27,260 nucleotides of DNA from positions 1 to 27,260 of IMG/VR virus record IMGVR_UViG_3300027833_000184, one strand, 5' to 3'. This stretch comes from a virus. The position numbers and the translations under genes were made by a program. Shown here one piece after another: positions 17,226 through 24,263 of the stretch (within the stretch, counting starts at the first letter, position 1; each line of letters starts with the position of its first letter). The notes beneath the pieces were generated by a model. It was not told where the DNA came from and did no database searches. It was given only the letters and a program-made list of their open reading frames with translations.

Positions 17226-19352
17226 TCAATCTCCTATTGGGGTTTTGTTTTTTTCTTGCTTCGCAGCCGTCTGCATAGCGGTAGCTGCTATGCGTGTTGC
17301 TGCATTAGTTTCTGATTGGTTGGTGCGGGTGGTGTTGGTGAGATCTGCCAACTCTCTACGCAGCTGCAGCTCTTGCATCTTCATCTCCATCTTCGTTTGC
17401 AGTTCTTGCAAGCGAATCTGAGGATCTACGTCAGCTATGTCTTGTACTTTGGCGATGTTCACTGCTGCTTCAGAAGAGATCTTCTTAACTTCAGCTTCCA
17501 GCTTCGCGATCTCGAGCTGTACTTGCTTCATCTGGACCTGCTGTTGCATAGCCGCTGCTTCTTGCTGCTCTGGCGATTTCTCAATGCCGGTCAGCATGCG
17601 AATACGCTTAGCTAGTTCGCCTTTCTTAGTGAGGTGGCTGTACTCAATGATTGCGTCGTCGGGAATAGCCACGCCGACCTGTCGCAGATTAAGTGCTTCG
17701 GCAAACTGAACTTCGTCAAAGCTATCGCGAGCGGGGGCAGTAGATATAACAACGTCGTATTCGCCGATGGTAAGATCATTAACGATCTGTCCTTCTGGCG
17801 TCATCTGGTTGACTACTATTTCTTCACGGGGCTTCATCGGATCAGATTCGTTGGTGATCTGAATAAGACGTTGCTCTGAGTAAAACGTTTGGATGAGGTT
17901 GAGGACTTTTTCTGCTAGGTACTGGCGGGCCTTCTTCAGATTATCTAGCGGCACCTGAATCATGATCGCGCCACGAGCGCTTTTTTCGCGCATTGCGATA
18001 CCAGACACTTCTGCAGAGTCCGACCCCAGCATAGAGTCGTTAACGCCTGATATAGCTTTGATATTGATCGCAGCTTTCTGGCCAATGCGATCCAGTCCCG
18101 TGGGGATGCTGTTGGGCTGAATCTTTGTCGGGGGGTTAGTGCCACGAGCGTACTCAAGTACGAGGCCAGTCTCAGCGCCATGCTCCTCGAGGTCGTCGGC
18201 GGTCATACCTACCAACGAGCCGCTCTCAACCATCCAGCCACTATTAGCTGTAGTATTAACTATGTGCAGCTCTTGAGATGCAATCTTGTTCAACTGCTCC
18301 TGTGGGCTGATCAAGTTACGGATAGCTCCGAAAGGGCGTCCTCTTCGGAAGTATGAGAAAAACGGAACGATCGTAAACTGATTGTATGGAGACCAGTCAT
18401 CGTGCAATACGACCTGATCACATGTCACAGTCCAGCGGACTTTCTTTTTGAGTTTTGTGATAACGCTCAGTCCGTACTGCTTAGCGAACTTCTTTACCTT
18501 TGACTCTTTCCAAGCGTCAGGTGCCTCGCGTTGGTCGCCAGTGTTGGGGTCTACAAAACAAGTGACCCGCGACATCTTCTTATGCTGACGTTCAACTACT
18601 CGTAAAGACTTGATGTTGCGGTAGTCATCGTCATCAACATTCGTAGCGCCAAACATGTCGTCTTCTGGTTCAACGTCTCCATAACGGTTCTCTTCATACT
18701 CGATAGAGTCCCGACCAAAACTGTTACCGTTCTCGGCAATAAACTGCAGCTCTTCAGCTTTCTTCTTACCGTAGTGCTCCTCGATGTCGTCGAGGGTCAT
18801 CCACTTTGTTTCGAACACTTCGTTCCAAGTCTTGGGGTCGTAGTCTTTTGCATCTGGATCGATGAGGATGTCCAACGGATCTTTGGCAGTTATCCGGATC
18901 TCACCTTCAACGTGATCGCTAAAGTCCATGCGAACATCGAAGTATCCACGGCCATCCATAATCAGACCGTCAGAGAAGACTTGTTGCTCGACCCAATCCA
19001 ACTTGTTGTTGTCGGATATTTGCATGTAAACCTTAGTTAGGGTCTCAGCTACAGCCTGATCGCCGCCTCTTCGCGGTTTGAACTGCACGTCCGCTCTACG
19101 TGTGGACTGCTCACCAAGAATCGTATTAATAGTAGGCAGTATCGTATTGATGGTAAGCGCGGGGCGACCTTCAGACTCAAGCATTGCCTCGTCTTCGTCG
19201 TCCCACTGATCACCTCGATAGAAGTCATCACACTTCTTGGCCATGTAGATATATTCGAGATGGCCGTGATCTCGTGCTCTTACGTATCTATCCCATTGGA
19301 AACTAGCAATCTGCTGCTCCTTCTCGGGGGTGAGTCTTGTTGTCTTTTTCAT
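17226..19352 (-). CDS. Portal protein (P22-like)
   Basis: 708 aa, close to the size of P22-type portals. Typical parts: an N-terminal helix region ending in CDDFYRGDQWDDEDE, the motif GRPALTINTILPTINTILGEQ shortened here, RRADVQFKPR, then GLIMDGRGYFDVRMDF and DPLDILIDPDAKDYD, a wing-and-stem pattern of the P22 portal family. From about residue 600 it becomes a Gln/Glu/Lys coiled coil (QMKQVQLEIAKLEAEVKKI), reminiscent of the extended P22 barrel. It forms the dodecameric DNA gateway that docks terminase and adaptors. It starts 2 bases after the TerL stop with a poor ribosome site, so translation is probably coupled to TerL. Confidence 0.92.
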   Translation of the reverse strand: MKKTTRLTPEKEQQIASFQWDRYVRARDHGHLEYIYMAKKCDDFYRGDQWDDEDEAMLESEGRPALTINTILPTINTILGEQSTRRADVQFKPRRGGDQAVAETLTKVYMQISDNNKLDWVEQQVFSDGLIMDGRGYFDVRMDFSDHVEGEIRITAKDPLDILIDPDAKDYDPKTWNEVFETKWMTLDDIEEHYGKKKAEELQFIAENGNSFGRDSIEYEENRYGDVEPEDDMFGATNVDDDDYRNIKSLRVVERQHKKMSRVTCFVDPNTGDQREAPDAWKESKVKKFAKQYGLSVITKLKKKVRWTVTCDQVVLHDDWSPYNQFTIVPFFSYFRRGRPFGAIRNLISPQEQLNKIASQELHIVNTTANSGWMVESGSLVGMTADDLEEHGAETGLVLEYARGTNPPTKIQPNSIPTGLDRIGQKAAINIKAISGVNDSMLGSDSAEVSGIAMREKSARGAIMIQVPLDNLKKARQYLAEKVLNLIQTFYSEQRLIQITNESDPMKPREEIVVNQMTPEGQIVNDLTIGEYDVVISTAPARDSFDEVQFAEALNLRQVGVAIPDDAIIEYSHLTKKGELAKRIRMLTGIEKSPEQQEAAAMQQQVQMKQVQLEIAKLEAEVKKISSEAAVNIAKVQDIADVDPQIRLQELQTKMEMKMQELQLRRELADLTNTTRTNQSETNAATRIAATAMQTAAKQEKNKTPIGD

Positions 19353-19354
19353 GG

Positions 19355-21007
19355 TTAAGCGCCCATAGCTGTTTTGCTTCGTACCTCTTTACCGAGGAAG
19401 GAGAGACGATCACGCCATGAGGCGACGTGAACAACGGGTGCTTGGTATGTGGCAAATTCAGTCATCATTAGACCTAACCACGCCAGTGCATCCACCTGAT
19501 CGTCATGTACGCCATTTGGAAAGCGTAGTAACTCTGCTACCAAAGGGCCCGTAAATTGTTCGTCTTTGGGCAACCAAACCATGCCCTGTTGCATTCGTCC
19601 CTGGATAGCTCGTGCTCGAGCCTCTTTGTCTCTGCGTCCTGTTTTGAGGTCCTTGAAATAGGCTTCATACAACCCGCGTTCGCGCACGCGTTTCTCGAGA
19701 AAAGGTCCGAGGGCCATCTCGATGTGTCCTTTTTCAATGCCAATTATTGATGGCTTCCACTCTTCGTAGAGGTCAAGTATCCGCTCAACTATTTCGAAGC
19801 CGTCGTACTTGCCGCGAACCACATCAACAACGAATAACTGGTCGTACTCATCGACACCCACCACCATGCCCACAGTGAAGTCGTTCCGATCCTTCTTACC
19901 GATCGCCAAGTCCCACGCCGCGTAGAAACGCATTTGGCTGTAGTCGACTTCGTCTCGGTCGTAGTACTGAATCATGTCTCTGGTGAAGTAATCACCGTCA
20001 TCTGACACAGGATTCTGTTGGTAGAGCGCTGACCAATCGCGGGGGCCAACTGCCTTTTCAATGCGTTCTAGTGCTGTTTCGTCGTAGCGTTCACGGTGAA
20101 GTGCCTCACCGGCCTTTCTAAATTGTTCGTCGACCTCTGCCCGTGCTGGGTAGTTAACGACCTCCCACTGTTCTCCATTATCTGCCGCTGCTTTAAGTAG
20201 TCGCCCCGCAAGATCGTCATCATGCCAACGAGTAAGAATAACCAGCACACCGCCACCAGGAGCGAGACGCGTATACGCCGTTGACGTATACCAGTCCCAA
20301 GACGAATCTCTGGCGTTTTGGGATTCTGCTTCATCTCGGTTCTTTACCGGATCGTCGATGACAAGGATATGAGCACCCTTACCAGTAATACCGCCACCAA
20401 CACCGGCAGCAACAAAACCCCCGCCATTAGTAGTAAGCCACGCTTCAGCAGACTGTGAATCTGGGTCGAGTCTGGTAGAGAAGGCAGTTTTATAGGTCGG
20501 TTCACGTAGGAGTTGACGTACTTTACGGCTGAACCCCATAGCGAGCGAGCCCGAGTAAGAGCAACTAATAAACTCATGTTGAGGATTTCGACCGAGGTGC
20601 CAAGCTGGGAACGCAACTGATGCCAGTGTGCTTTTACCGTGTCGAGGCGGCATAAAGAGCATAAGTCTTGGAGACTTTTTCTCAGATACGTCCTGAGAGA
20701 ATTGCTCCAGTCTTCGGCATATATCTTTATGGACCCAACCAGCTTGGTAATCTGGATTGAATCTTTCAACGAACGGAAGAAGCCTTTTTCTTGTGAGGAA
20801 ACGGAGGGCGAGTTCTGCTTTTGCTTTTTCTTCAAGAGATAACTCCTCTGCCTTGGACTCAGACTCGTCAGTAGTAGTTGGTTCTGGCAGCGCATCAACG
20901 TCGTCGGCCTTGCAGTAAACGCAGAGTCCGCTGGACTCAGAATAAAGAGTCTCTGGGTGTAATTTTTTACACCTAATACAGGTCCGCTTGGGGATGTCTA
21001 CTGTCAA
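19355..21007 (-). CDS. terL: Terminase large subunit with N-terminal zinc ribbon
   Basis: 550 aa. ATPase: Walker A PPRHGKST (120-127), Walker B ILVIDD (214-219), motif C LTRWH (258-262). RNase H-type nuclease: D366 in AAWDLAIG, E425 in IGIEKG, and the DD at 502-503 plus D506 in HDDQVDALAW. It drives ATP-dependent DNA translocation through the portal and cuts the concatemer. Odd feature: the N-terminus carries C10-x2-C13 and C29-x2-C32 (CIRCKK, CVYCKA), a zinc-ribbon pattern I do not expect in most TerL proteins; it resembles the knuckles in the nearby HNH nuclease. The start is TTG, overlapping the TerS stop (TTGA); no in-frame ATG lies early enough to keep the ribbon. Confidence 0.93.
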   Translation of the reverse strand: MTVDIPKRTCIRCKKLHPETLYSESSGLCVYCKADDVDALPEPTTTDESESKAEELSLEEKAKAELALRFLTRKRLLPFVERFNPDYQAGWVHKDICRRLEQFSQDVSEKKSPRLMLFMPPRHGKSTLASVAFPAWHLGRNPQHEFISCSYSGSLAMGFSRKVRQLLREPTYKTAFSTRLDPDSQSAEAWLTTNGGGFVAAGVGGGITGKGAHILVIDDPVKNRDEAESQNARDSSWDWYTSTAYTRLAPGGGVLVILTRWHDDDLAGRLLKAAADNGEQWEVVNYPARAEVDEQFRKAGEALHRERYDETALERIEKAVGPRDWSALYQQNPVSDDGDYFTRDMIQYYDRDEVDYSQMRFYAAWDLAIGKKDRNDFTVGMVVGVDEYDQLFVVDVVRGKYDGFEIVERILDLYEEWKPSIIGIEKGHIEMALGPFLEKRVRERGLYEAYFKDLKTGRRDKEARARAIQGRMQQGMVWLPKDEQFTGPLVAELLRFPNGVHDDQVDALAWLGLMMTEFATYQAPVVHVASWRDRLSFLGKEVRSKTAMGA

Positions 21008-21522
21008 GAGGCATCTGGCTCCAAGTAATTAGTTTGTTTGCCTGCAATCTCTAACAGCTCTTCATCGCTAAGCCTTTCGAGTTGCTTGGATGTAGCATTC
21101 ATATTTACGTTTACCTGCACAGCTGTATCTGGCTGAGACAATCCGTGCAGCTTAACGAGCGAATCTACCGTGTTCTTCATTTCGGTAGCTGTCGCCGACG
21201 CTTGGTACGCGTCCATATACATGAGATGAGCGTTTTGCCGCTCAAATTTCACTTCCTCCCGCATTTGTTCACGGAAGTACTGCAATGCTTGTTGCACCGC
21301 AGGTCTGATTGACGCTTCTCTGGCAGATTGTGCGCTCGCATAACCTGCGCCACGTCCTGCAGCGGCGATTGTCATGCCACTAGCAATTAATGTGACGAGC
21401 TTTTCCTGCTGCACCGTAAGATCATTCAGTGACAGCCCCATATAGGGCATGTGCGACTGAAAATCCGTATGCTCACTGACTAGGTCAGTGGATGGTTGCT
21501 CCTGGGGGTGCGCTTGATCCAT
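21004..21522 (-). CDS. Terminase small subunit-like DNA-recognition protein
   Basis: 172 aa from the ATG at 21522 (AAGAG upstream); a longer reading from 21567 is possible but overlaps the previous gene more and lacks a site. The N-terminus is disordered (DQAHPQEQPSTDLVSEHTDF). At about residues 28-70 is a helix-turn-helix-like part (LNDLTVQQEKLVTLIASGMTIAAAGRGAGYAS), as in small terminases that bind the packaging site. A central helical part (REQMREEVKFERQNAHLMYMDAY) and C-terminal helix (KQLERLSDEELLEIAGK) follow, suited to ring assembly. It directly precedes TerL and overlaps it. The role rests on position and HTH pattern. Confidence 0.75.
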   Translation of the reverse strand: MDQAHPQEQPSTDLVSEHTDFQSHMPYMGLSLNDLTVQQEKLVTLIASGMTIAAAGRGAGYASAQSAREASIRPAVQQALQYFREQMREEVKFERQNAHLMYMDAYQASATATEMKNTVDSLVKLHGLSQPDTAVQVNVNMNATSKQLERLSDEELLEIAGKQTNYLEPDAS

Positions 21523-21751
21523 AGAACTCTTGGTCGTCGTCAAAATAAACAAACGCAGGCGCGCCATCGAACTCTCTCGATGCCACGTCTGCGATCCATT
21601 CTTCGGCGTACTCCTCGGAGTGGCCTTTGGATATGATTATTGCGATGGCTTTGTCGTAGTTGTAGGCGAGTACTTCACGGCCATTTCGGACTGTGGAGCC
21701 TATGATTGCGGCGTCTAAGCCCTCAATAGCTACTACTTCAATGTCGCTCAT
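21485..21751 (-). CDS. Small conserved phage protein, unknown function
   Basis: 88 aa. The middle (REVLAYNYDKAIAIIISKG, then SEEYAEEWIADVASREFDG, then PAFVYFDDD) resembles a small acidic protein family in many phages whose pattern is Y.YDK...IL...G...EEA.E......G...P.F. I know no proven function for that family. It ends in a hydrophilic SSAPPGATIH tail that overlaps the start of the TerS gene. The ATG lies only 5 bases after a predicted -10 (21757-21762), so a transcript from that promoter would be nearly or fully leaderless; read-through from the HNH gene is the alternative. Confidence 0.7.
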   Translation of the reverse strand: MSDIEVVAIEGLDAAIIGSTVRNGREVLAYNYDKAIAIIISKGHSEEYAEEWIADVASREFDGAPAFVYFDDDQEFYGSSAPPGATIH

Positions 21752-21756
21752 CCTAC

Positions 21757-21785
21757 ATATTAGCCCTACTAATAATTAATCACAA
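21757..21785 (-). promoter_or_regulatory. Leftward promoter/operator (site E), possibly leaderless
   Basis: Leftward -35 TTGTGA (21785-21780), 17-base spacer, -10 TAATAT (21762-21757); palindrome TTATTAG-TAGGG-CTAATAT in the same register as site C. The 17-mer at 21757-21773 recurs exactly at 24358-24374. It overlaps the 3' end of the HNH gene and points at the 88-aa gene and the terminase genes. Confidence 0.6.
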
Positions 21786-22246
21786 GAAAAATCGTTAATA
21801 GTCTTAACCCACCAGTAAAACATGTCCTCGGAGAGGGTGTGTTTCATGATGTTAATTCGATAGCAGACAAGTTGGATGTTATTAATCGTATAACCTTTGT
21901 CTCCACAGATTCTGTCGATAGAGGCGTTGTACTCTTTCTTACCACTTCCATCGACGTGATGTGTAAGGTACACACCGGATATGGCGCATCTTCCGTTTTG
22001 CTTTTCCCATAGTGCAATAACATCTTCTGGCGAGATTTCGAATGTGACATGAGCGTCCCGCAATCCCCTCGTAACATTAGACTTGCTCTTGGAACATAAG
22101 TTACGCAGGAAACTTTCATAGGACGCTGATATCCCGCTAGCTGCCTTTTTGATTTTACATGCCGCGCATATAGTGCGTCCTTTGCCGAATTCCGACTCAT
22201 CCAGAGTCTGTTTACATGATGGGCACACTTTTGTGCTTAATGTCAT
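21776..22246 (-). CDS. HNH endonuclease with N-terminal zinc knuckles
   Basis: 156 aa from ATG 22246. Two CxxC knuckles open it (VCPSCKQ and ICAACKIKK). After a basic linker comes the HNH core: EKQNGRCAISGVYLTHH, then ASIDRICGDKGYTINNIQLVCYRINIMK, where the SIDRI...GY...N.QLVC pattern is typical of phage HNH nucleases. Such enzymes next to terminase genes are known to assist packaging cleavage or to home; position directly before TerS fits the former. A longer GTG start at 22264 would fall inside the promoter and is less likely. There is no clear ribosome site; the ATG is 8 bases from a predicted -10, so translation may be near-leaderless. Confidence 0.85.
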   Translation of the reverse strand: MTLSTKVCPSCKQTLDESEFGKGRTICAACKIKKAASGISASYESFLRNLCSKSKSNVTRGLRDAHVTFEISPEDVIALWEKQNGRCAISGVYLTHHVDGSGKKEYNASIDRICGDKGYTINNIQLVCYRINIMKHTLSEDMFYWWVKTINDFSCD

Positions 22247-22254
22247 GGTTGAGC

Positions 22255-22315
22255 ATATTAGCACAGCTAATTGTTTACAAAGAATTTTTTAGAAAATTTT
22301 TTTGAAAAAAGCATT
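22255..22315 (-). promoter_or_regulatory. Leftward promoter/operator (site F) with A/T tracts upstream
   Basis: The palindrome CAATTAG-CTGTG-CTAATAT (22271-22255 core ATTAG-CTGTG-CTAATAT) contains -10 TAATAT (22260-22255). The -35 at 17 bases (TCTTTG) is poor, but 22281-22315 consists of runs of A and T (AAAAAAATTTTC, TAAAAAATTC leftward) like an UP element or bent DNA. It would start the whole leftward terminase cluster. Confidence 0.55.
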
Positions 22316-22643
22316 CCAAATCGCTCACCCATTATCTTCGTATCCCCTCAGTCCGGCCACGGCTTTCCCGATTTCGGATTTTGGAACCTTGTTACATGTC
22401 CATTATTCGGAACCTTGTCTGCCAGTAACCCCTTTGCATCTGGCCACGGTCACATGTCCAATGCCCGCTGCCACTCGACAGGGGTCATAGGTCATCTGCC
22501 CATTAATATATAACGCGCGTCCGGTAACCTTTAACGAAGGGGTAGCTCGCATTAGCAATTTATATAATGGATCAACGGACATAGGTCATATGACATGGGT
22601 CAACGGCCACTCGCCAGAGGCTCGCGTCCCTTGCCCGACGGGG
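22316..22643. other. Gene-free left part of divergent control region
   Basis: No credible gene. It holds short repeats: GGAACCTTGT twice (22383-22392, 22409-22418), ACATGTCCA twice (22394-22402, 22452-22460), GGCCACGG twice (22355-22362, 22442-22449), ATAGGTCAT twice (22488-22496, 22581-22589) and the perfect palindrome GTCATATGAC (22585-22594). These may be protein-binding sites for replication or early regulation. Their function is unknown. Confidence 0.5.
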
Positions 22644-22940
22644 TGTGTGTCACGACTTACAGAACAGATTTTGGTGGCACACATTCTGGCACACATTATT
22701 CTCTATACATATCAATGACTTACATAAGTGTGTGTCATGTGTGTCATGTGTGTCACCTAATTCCTACTTACATTTTATTACATATACTAATATTGACTTT
22801 TAAAATACCAATAAGACTAATTTAGGTGGCACACATGGCACACATTTGCTCTAGCCCGTGTCGTTGCTGACTTTCTTACCTTTTCGTTGGTGGCACACAA
22901 GCGGCACACAAGCGGCACACATCTCATTTGGTGGCACACA
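22644..22940. repeat. Array of twelve 9-bp TGRCACACA units (iteron-like)
   Basis: Forward units TGGCACACA or CGGCACACA start at 22675, 22687, 22827, 22836, 22891, 22902, 22913 and 22932. Reverse units TGTGTGTCA start at 22644, 22729, 22738 and 22747. Two blocks are head-to-tail with a 9-bp period (22729-22755, three units; 22827-22844, two units); another block has an 11-bp period (22902, 22913). Four forward units extend to GGTGGCACACA. A strongly AT-rich stretch (22757-22826) lies between the reverse and forward blocks. Iterons flanking an AT-rich unwinding region would fit a replication origin; an array of operators is the alternative. Confidence 0.8.
22793..22821 (+). promoter_or_regulatory. 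Candidate rightward early promoter
   Basis: TTGACT (22793-22798), 17-base spacer, ACTAAT (22816-22821), set in AT-rich DNA. The next units of the repeat array begin 6 bases downstream, so a protein bound to the array could control it. It points at the early genes starting at 23075. Confidence 0.4.
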
Positions 22941-22952
22941 TTTCACTCCGTT

Positions 22953-22988
22953 GTTAACCAAAACCACGGACAAAGGTTAACTGTCCGT
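22953..22988. repeat. Nested inverted repeats before first early gene
   Basis: GTTAACC (22953-22959) and GGTTAAC (22975-22981) are inverted copies, and ACGGACA (22966-22972) pairs with TGTCCGT (22982-22988). The two pairings overlap, so it could be two operators or alternative folds. Confidence 0.5.
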
Positions 22989-22989
22989 T

Positions 22990-23074
22990 GATAACTGTTC
23001 GCATTCGCTCTCAGTTGTCTGTCTTTTCTTCGATATGGGGCAATTCTGTCCCATCAAACATCGGAGTATTTAAT
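22990..23074 (+). promoter_or_regulatory. Duplicated upstream element, copy 1
   Basis: It shares with 23614-23697 the ordered blocks ATAACTGT, CAGTTGTCTG, a T-rich run, GAT..GGG.AATTCTG, TCA, ACAT.GGAG, then the ATG 8 bases after GGAG. Arms AACTG and CAGTT are inverted in both. No standard sigma-70 pair with normal spacing is evident, so it may be a special promoter or a regulated leader. Confidence 0.55.
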
Positions 23075-23506
23075 ATGAAATGTCCAACCTGCAACTCGGA
23101 TATGTTGGGTGATGGAGTCACGTCACCCTTGCACTGCGAATTTATAGACGTTGATCCTTGGGTTGAGCCTGATGCAGATCCTGTCTTCTGCGATGCAGTT
23201 CCAACCCCTAAACCAGCTGGCTATAAAGTTGGTATTCGCGATCTGCTTAAAAAACAGTACGTCGACGACTACGGCTCATATCCAAACTCAATCATGCGCC
23301 TACTCGATTTCTACGAGAGGTACGACTTGCTGATGCTCAATTCTTGTGAGGTAGACCATGACGTTATGGGCAATGAAATAAAAGACCTGATCGAATCGGC
23401 CATGTACGACCACAACGTCGAGCGAGGTTGGAAGCGATCCCTAGCCAACTCATGGAAAGTCGCTTGGCAAACTTATGACTGCGACTGGAGGGTTGATCTG
23501 ATATGA
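23075..23506 (+). CDS. Early protein with N-terminal CxxC, unknown
   Basis: 143 aa from ATG 23075 (GGAG 8 bases upstream). C3 and C6 (MKCPTCNSD) with C21 and C39 could bind a metal, though the spacing is not a standard ribbon. A Pro/Asp-rich stretch follows, then helical parts (GIRDLLKKQYVDDYG; RLLDFYERYDLLMLN) and a C-terminus with Trp and Cys (RSLANSWKVAWQTYDCDW). The protein is acidic. I do not recognise it. It is the first gene of the rightward cluster, right after the repeat region, and its stop overlaps the next start (ATGA). Confidence 0.75.
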   Translation: MKCPTCNSDMLGDGVTSPLHCEFIDVDPWVEPDADPVFCDAVPTPKPAGYKVGIRDLLKKQYVDDYGSYPNSIMRLLDFYERYDLLMLNSCEVDHDVMGNEIKDLIESAMYDHNVERGWKRSLANSWKVAWQTYDCDWRVDLI

Positions 23507-23607
23507 CACACGATTTCGCTAAGGCACTCGTCATCATCACCGTTATGTGTATTGCGATCCCTGCATTACCCATAGCGACAATTCATCTACTGGAGTGGTT
23601 GCGGTAA
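23503..23607 (+). CDS. 34-aa single-pass membrane peptide
   Basis: MTHDFAKALVIITVMCIAIP is followed by ALPIATIHLLEWLR and a TAA. Almost the whole peptide is one hydrophobic helix (residues ~8-28). The start overlaps the preceding stop by 4 bases (ATGA), a strong sign of translational coupling and hence of a real gene. Small phage membrane peptides often alter host membrane proteins or exclude other phages; here that is speculation. Confidence 0.55.
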   Translation: MTHDFAKALVIITVMCIAIPALPIATIHLLEWLR

Positions 23608-23613
23608 GCCCGA

Positions 23614-23697
23614 ATAACTGTCCCCTGTCAGGGACAGTTGTCTGTTGTCTTTTTGATTAGGGTAATTCTGCCTTCATCTTACATTGGAGCAATGAAC
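23614..23697 (+). promoter_or_regulatory. Duplicated upstream element, copy 2, with perfect hairpin
   Basis: AACTGTCCC-CTGTCA-GGGACAGTT (23616-23639) is a perfect 9-bp hairpin, followed by GTCTGTTGTCTTTTTG, then the blocks shared with copy 1 down to GGAG and the ATG. The hairpin plus T-run could end the upstream transcript while the following part starts or controls the next. Confidence 0.55.
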
Positions 23698-23859
23698 ATG
23701 AATCGACGTGATTTTATGTTTATGGAATGGGCAAAGCGTCCATCCGTCAAATCACCTGTGCAACTAATGACCTACGAGGAACGTGTTGCACATTTCCACA
23801 AACTTCTCGGGTACAGCGACATACATCGCGCCCGAGATCTAGCAAGGGAGTACAGATAA
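23698..23859 (+). CDS. 53-aa early protein, unknown
   Basis: Start ATG 23698 is chosen over ATG 23692 because GGAG is then 8 bases upstream, exactly as in the first copy of the duplicated leader. Sequence MNRRDFMFMEWAKRPSVKS, then PVQLMTYEERVAHFHKLLGY and a basic end (SDIHRARDLAREYR). It is a basic, helical peptide without known motifs. The stop overlaps the next start (TAATG). Confidence 0.6.
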   Translation: MNRRDFMFMEWAKRPSVKSPVQLMTYEERVAHFHKLLGYSDIHRARDLAREYR

Positions 23860-24029
23860 TGATCGGCACTCTTTTATTTCTTGGCGGCATGGTTACTGGT
23901 TGGTTCTTATTCCAGCTTGGTATCACACGCGCCATCGAATTAAACATCGACGGCATTCGCGATCAACTGTATTGCGAACTGCAAGAACTCAACGCTCAAG
24001 ATCGGAGGGCACATGAAATTACTCAGTAA
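23859..24029 (+). CDS. 56-aa membrane-anchored protein
   Basis: It begins MIGTLLFLGGMVTGWFLFQL, a single N-terminal membrane helix (residues ~3-22), followed by a cytoplasmic-type helix (RAIELNIDGIRDQLYCELQEL) and a charged end. The start is fixed by the TAATG junction; longer in-frame readings would run across the previous gene. It overlaps the next gene by 17 bases. Function unknown. Confidence 0.6.
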   Translation: MIGTLLFLGGMVTGWFLFQLGITRAIELNIDGIRDQLYCELQELNAQDRRAHEITQ

Positions 24030-24261
24030 GGCGAAAGCCGCAGTCCAGTCTCAGCTGACCCCATCTCGCACTAAACAAGCGCGAGAGTTTTTCAGCAAGA
24101 CCGGCACCTACATCAAAGAGAATCCCGAACAAGCATTCCAAAACGCTTGCATCGGTATCGTGACGGTAGTGATTGCCGACACCTCGGGCGATGTAGAACT
24201 CATGGCAGATGCAACTAATGTGTCTGCTGCAATTGATGTTTGGGAATATAGCGGGAGTTAA
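24013..24261 (+). CDS. 82-aa early protein, unknown
   Basis: ATG 24013 with GGAGG upstream, inside the end of the previous gene. The N-terminus is basic (MKLLSKAKAAVQSQLTPSRT), a helix follows (ARE FFSKTG, ENPEQAFQNAC), then a hydrophobic segment (IGIVTVVIADTSGDVELMAD) and an acidic end. It has no recognised motif. It is part of the tightly packed early cluster and probably co-expressed with its neighbours. Confidence 0.7.
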   Translation: MKLLSKAKAAVQSQLTPSRTKQAREFFSKTGTYIKENPEQAFQNACIGIVTVVIADTSGDVELMADATNVSAAIDVWEYSGS

Positions 24262-24263
24262 TT

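Noticed and set aside
18241-18259. Further copy of the palindromic operator in the portal gene
   Set aside because: Four mismatches to site C and the right arm (GTATT) is broken; probably chance.
21523-21567. Longer start of the small terminase
   Set aside because: It would extend the overlap with the upstream gene to 83 bases with no ribosome site.
22247-22264. Longer start (GTG 22264) of the HNH gene
   Set aside because: It lies inside the palindrome and predicted -10; ATG 22246 is better placed before the first CxxC.
22595-22825. Open frame of 76 codons in the control region
   Set aside because: Its repeated VCHVCHVCH stretch is just the translated TGTGTGTCA repeats; no ribosome site and no protein-like composition.
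22644-22940. CRISPR array
   Set aside because: Units are 9 bases in both orientations with irregular spacing; no 25-40-base repeats or uniform spacers.
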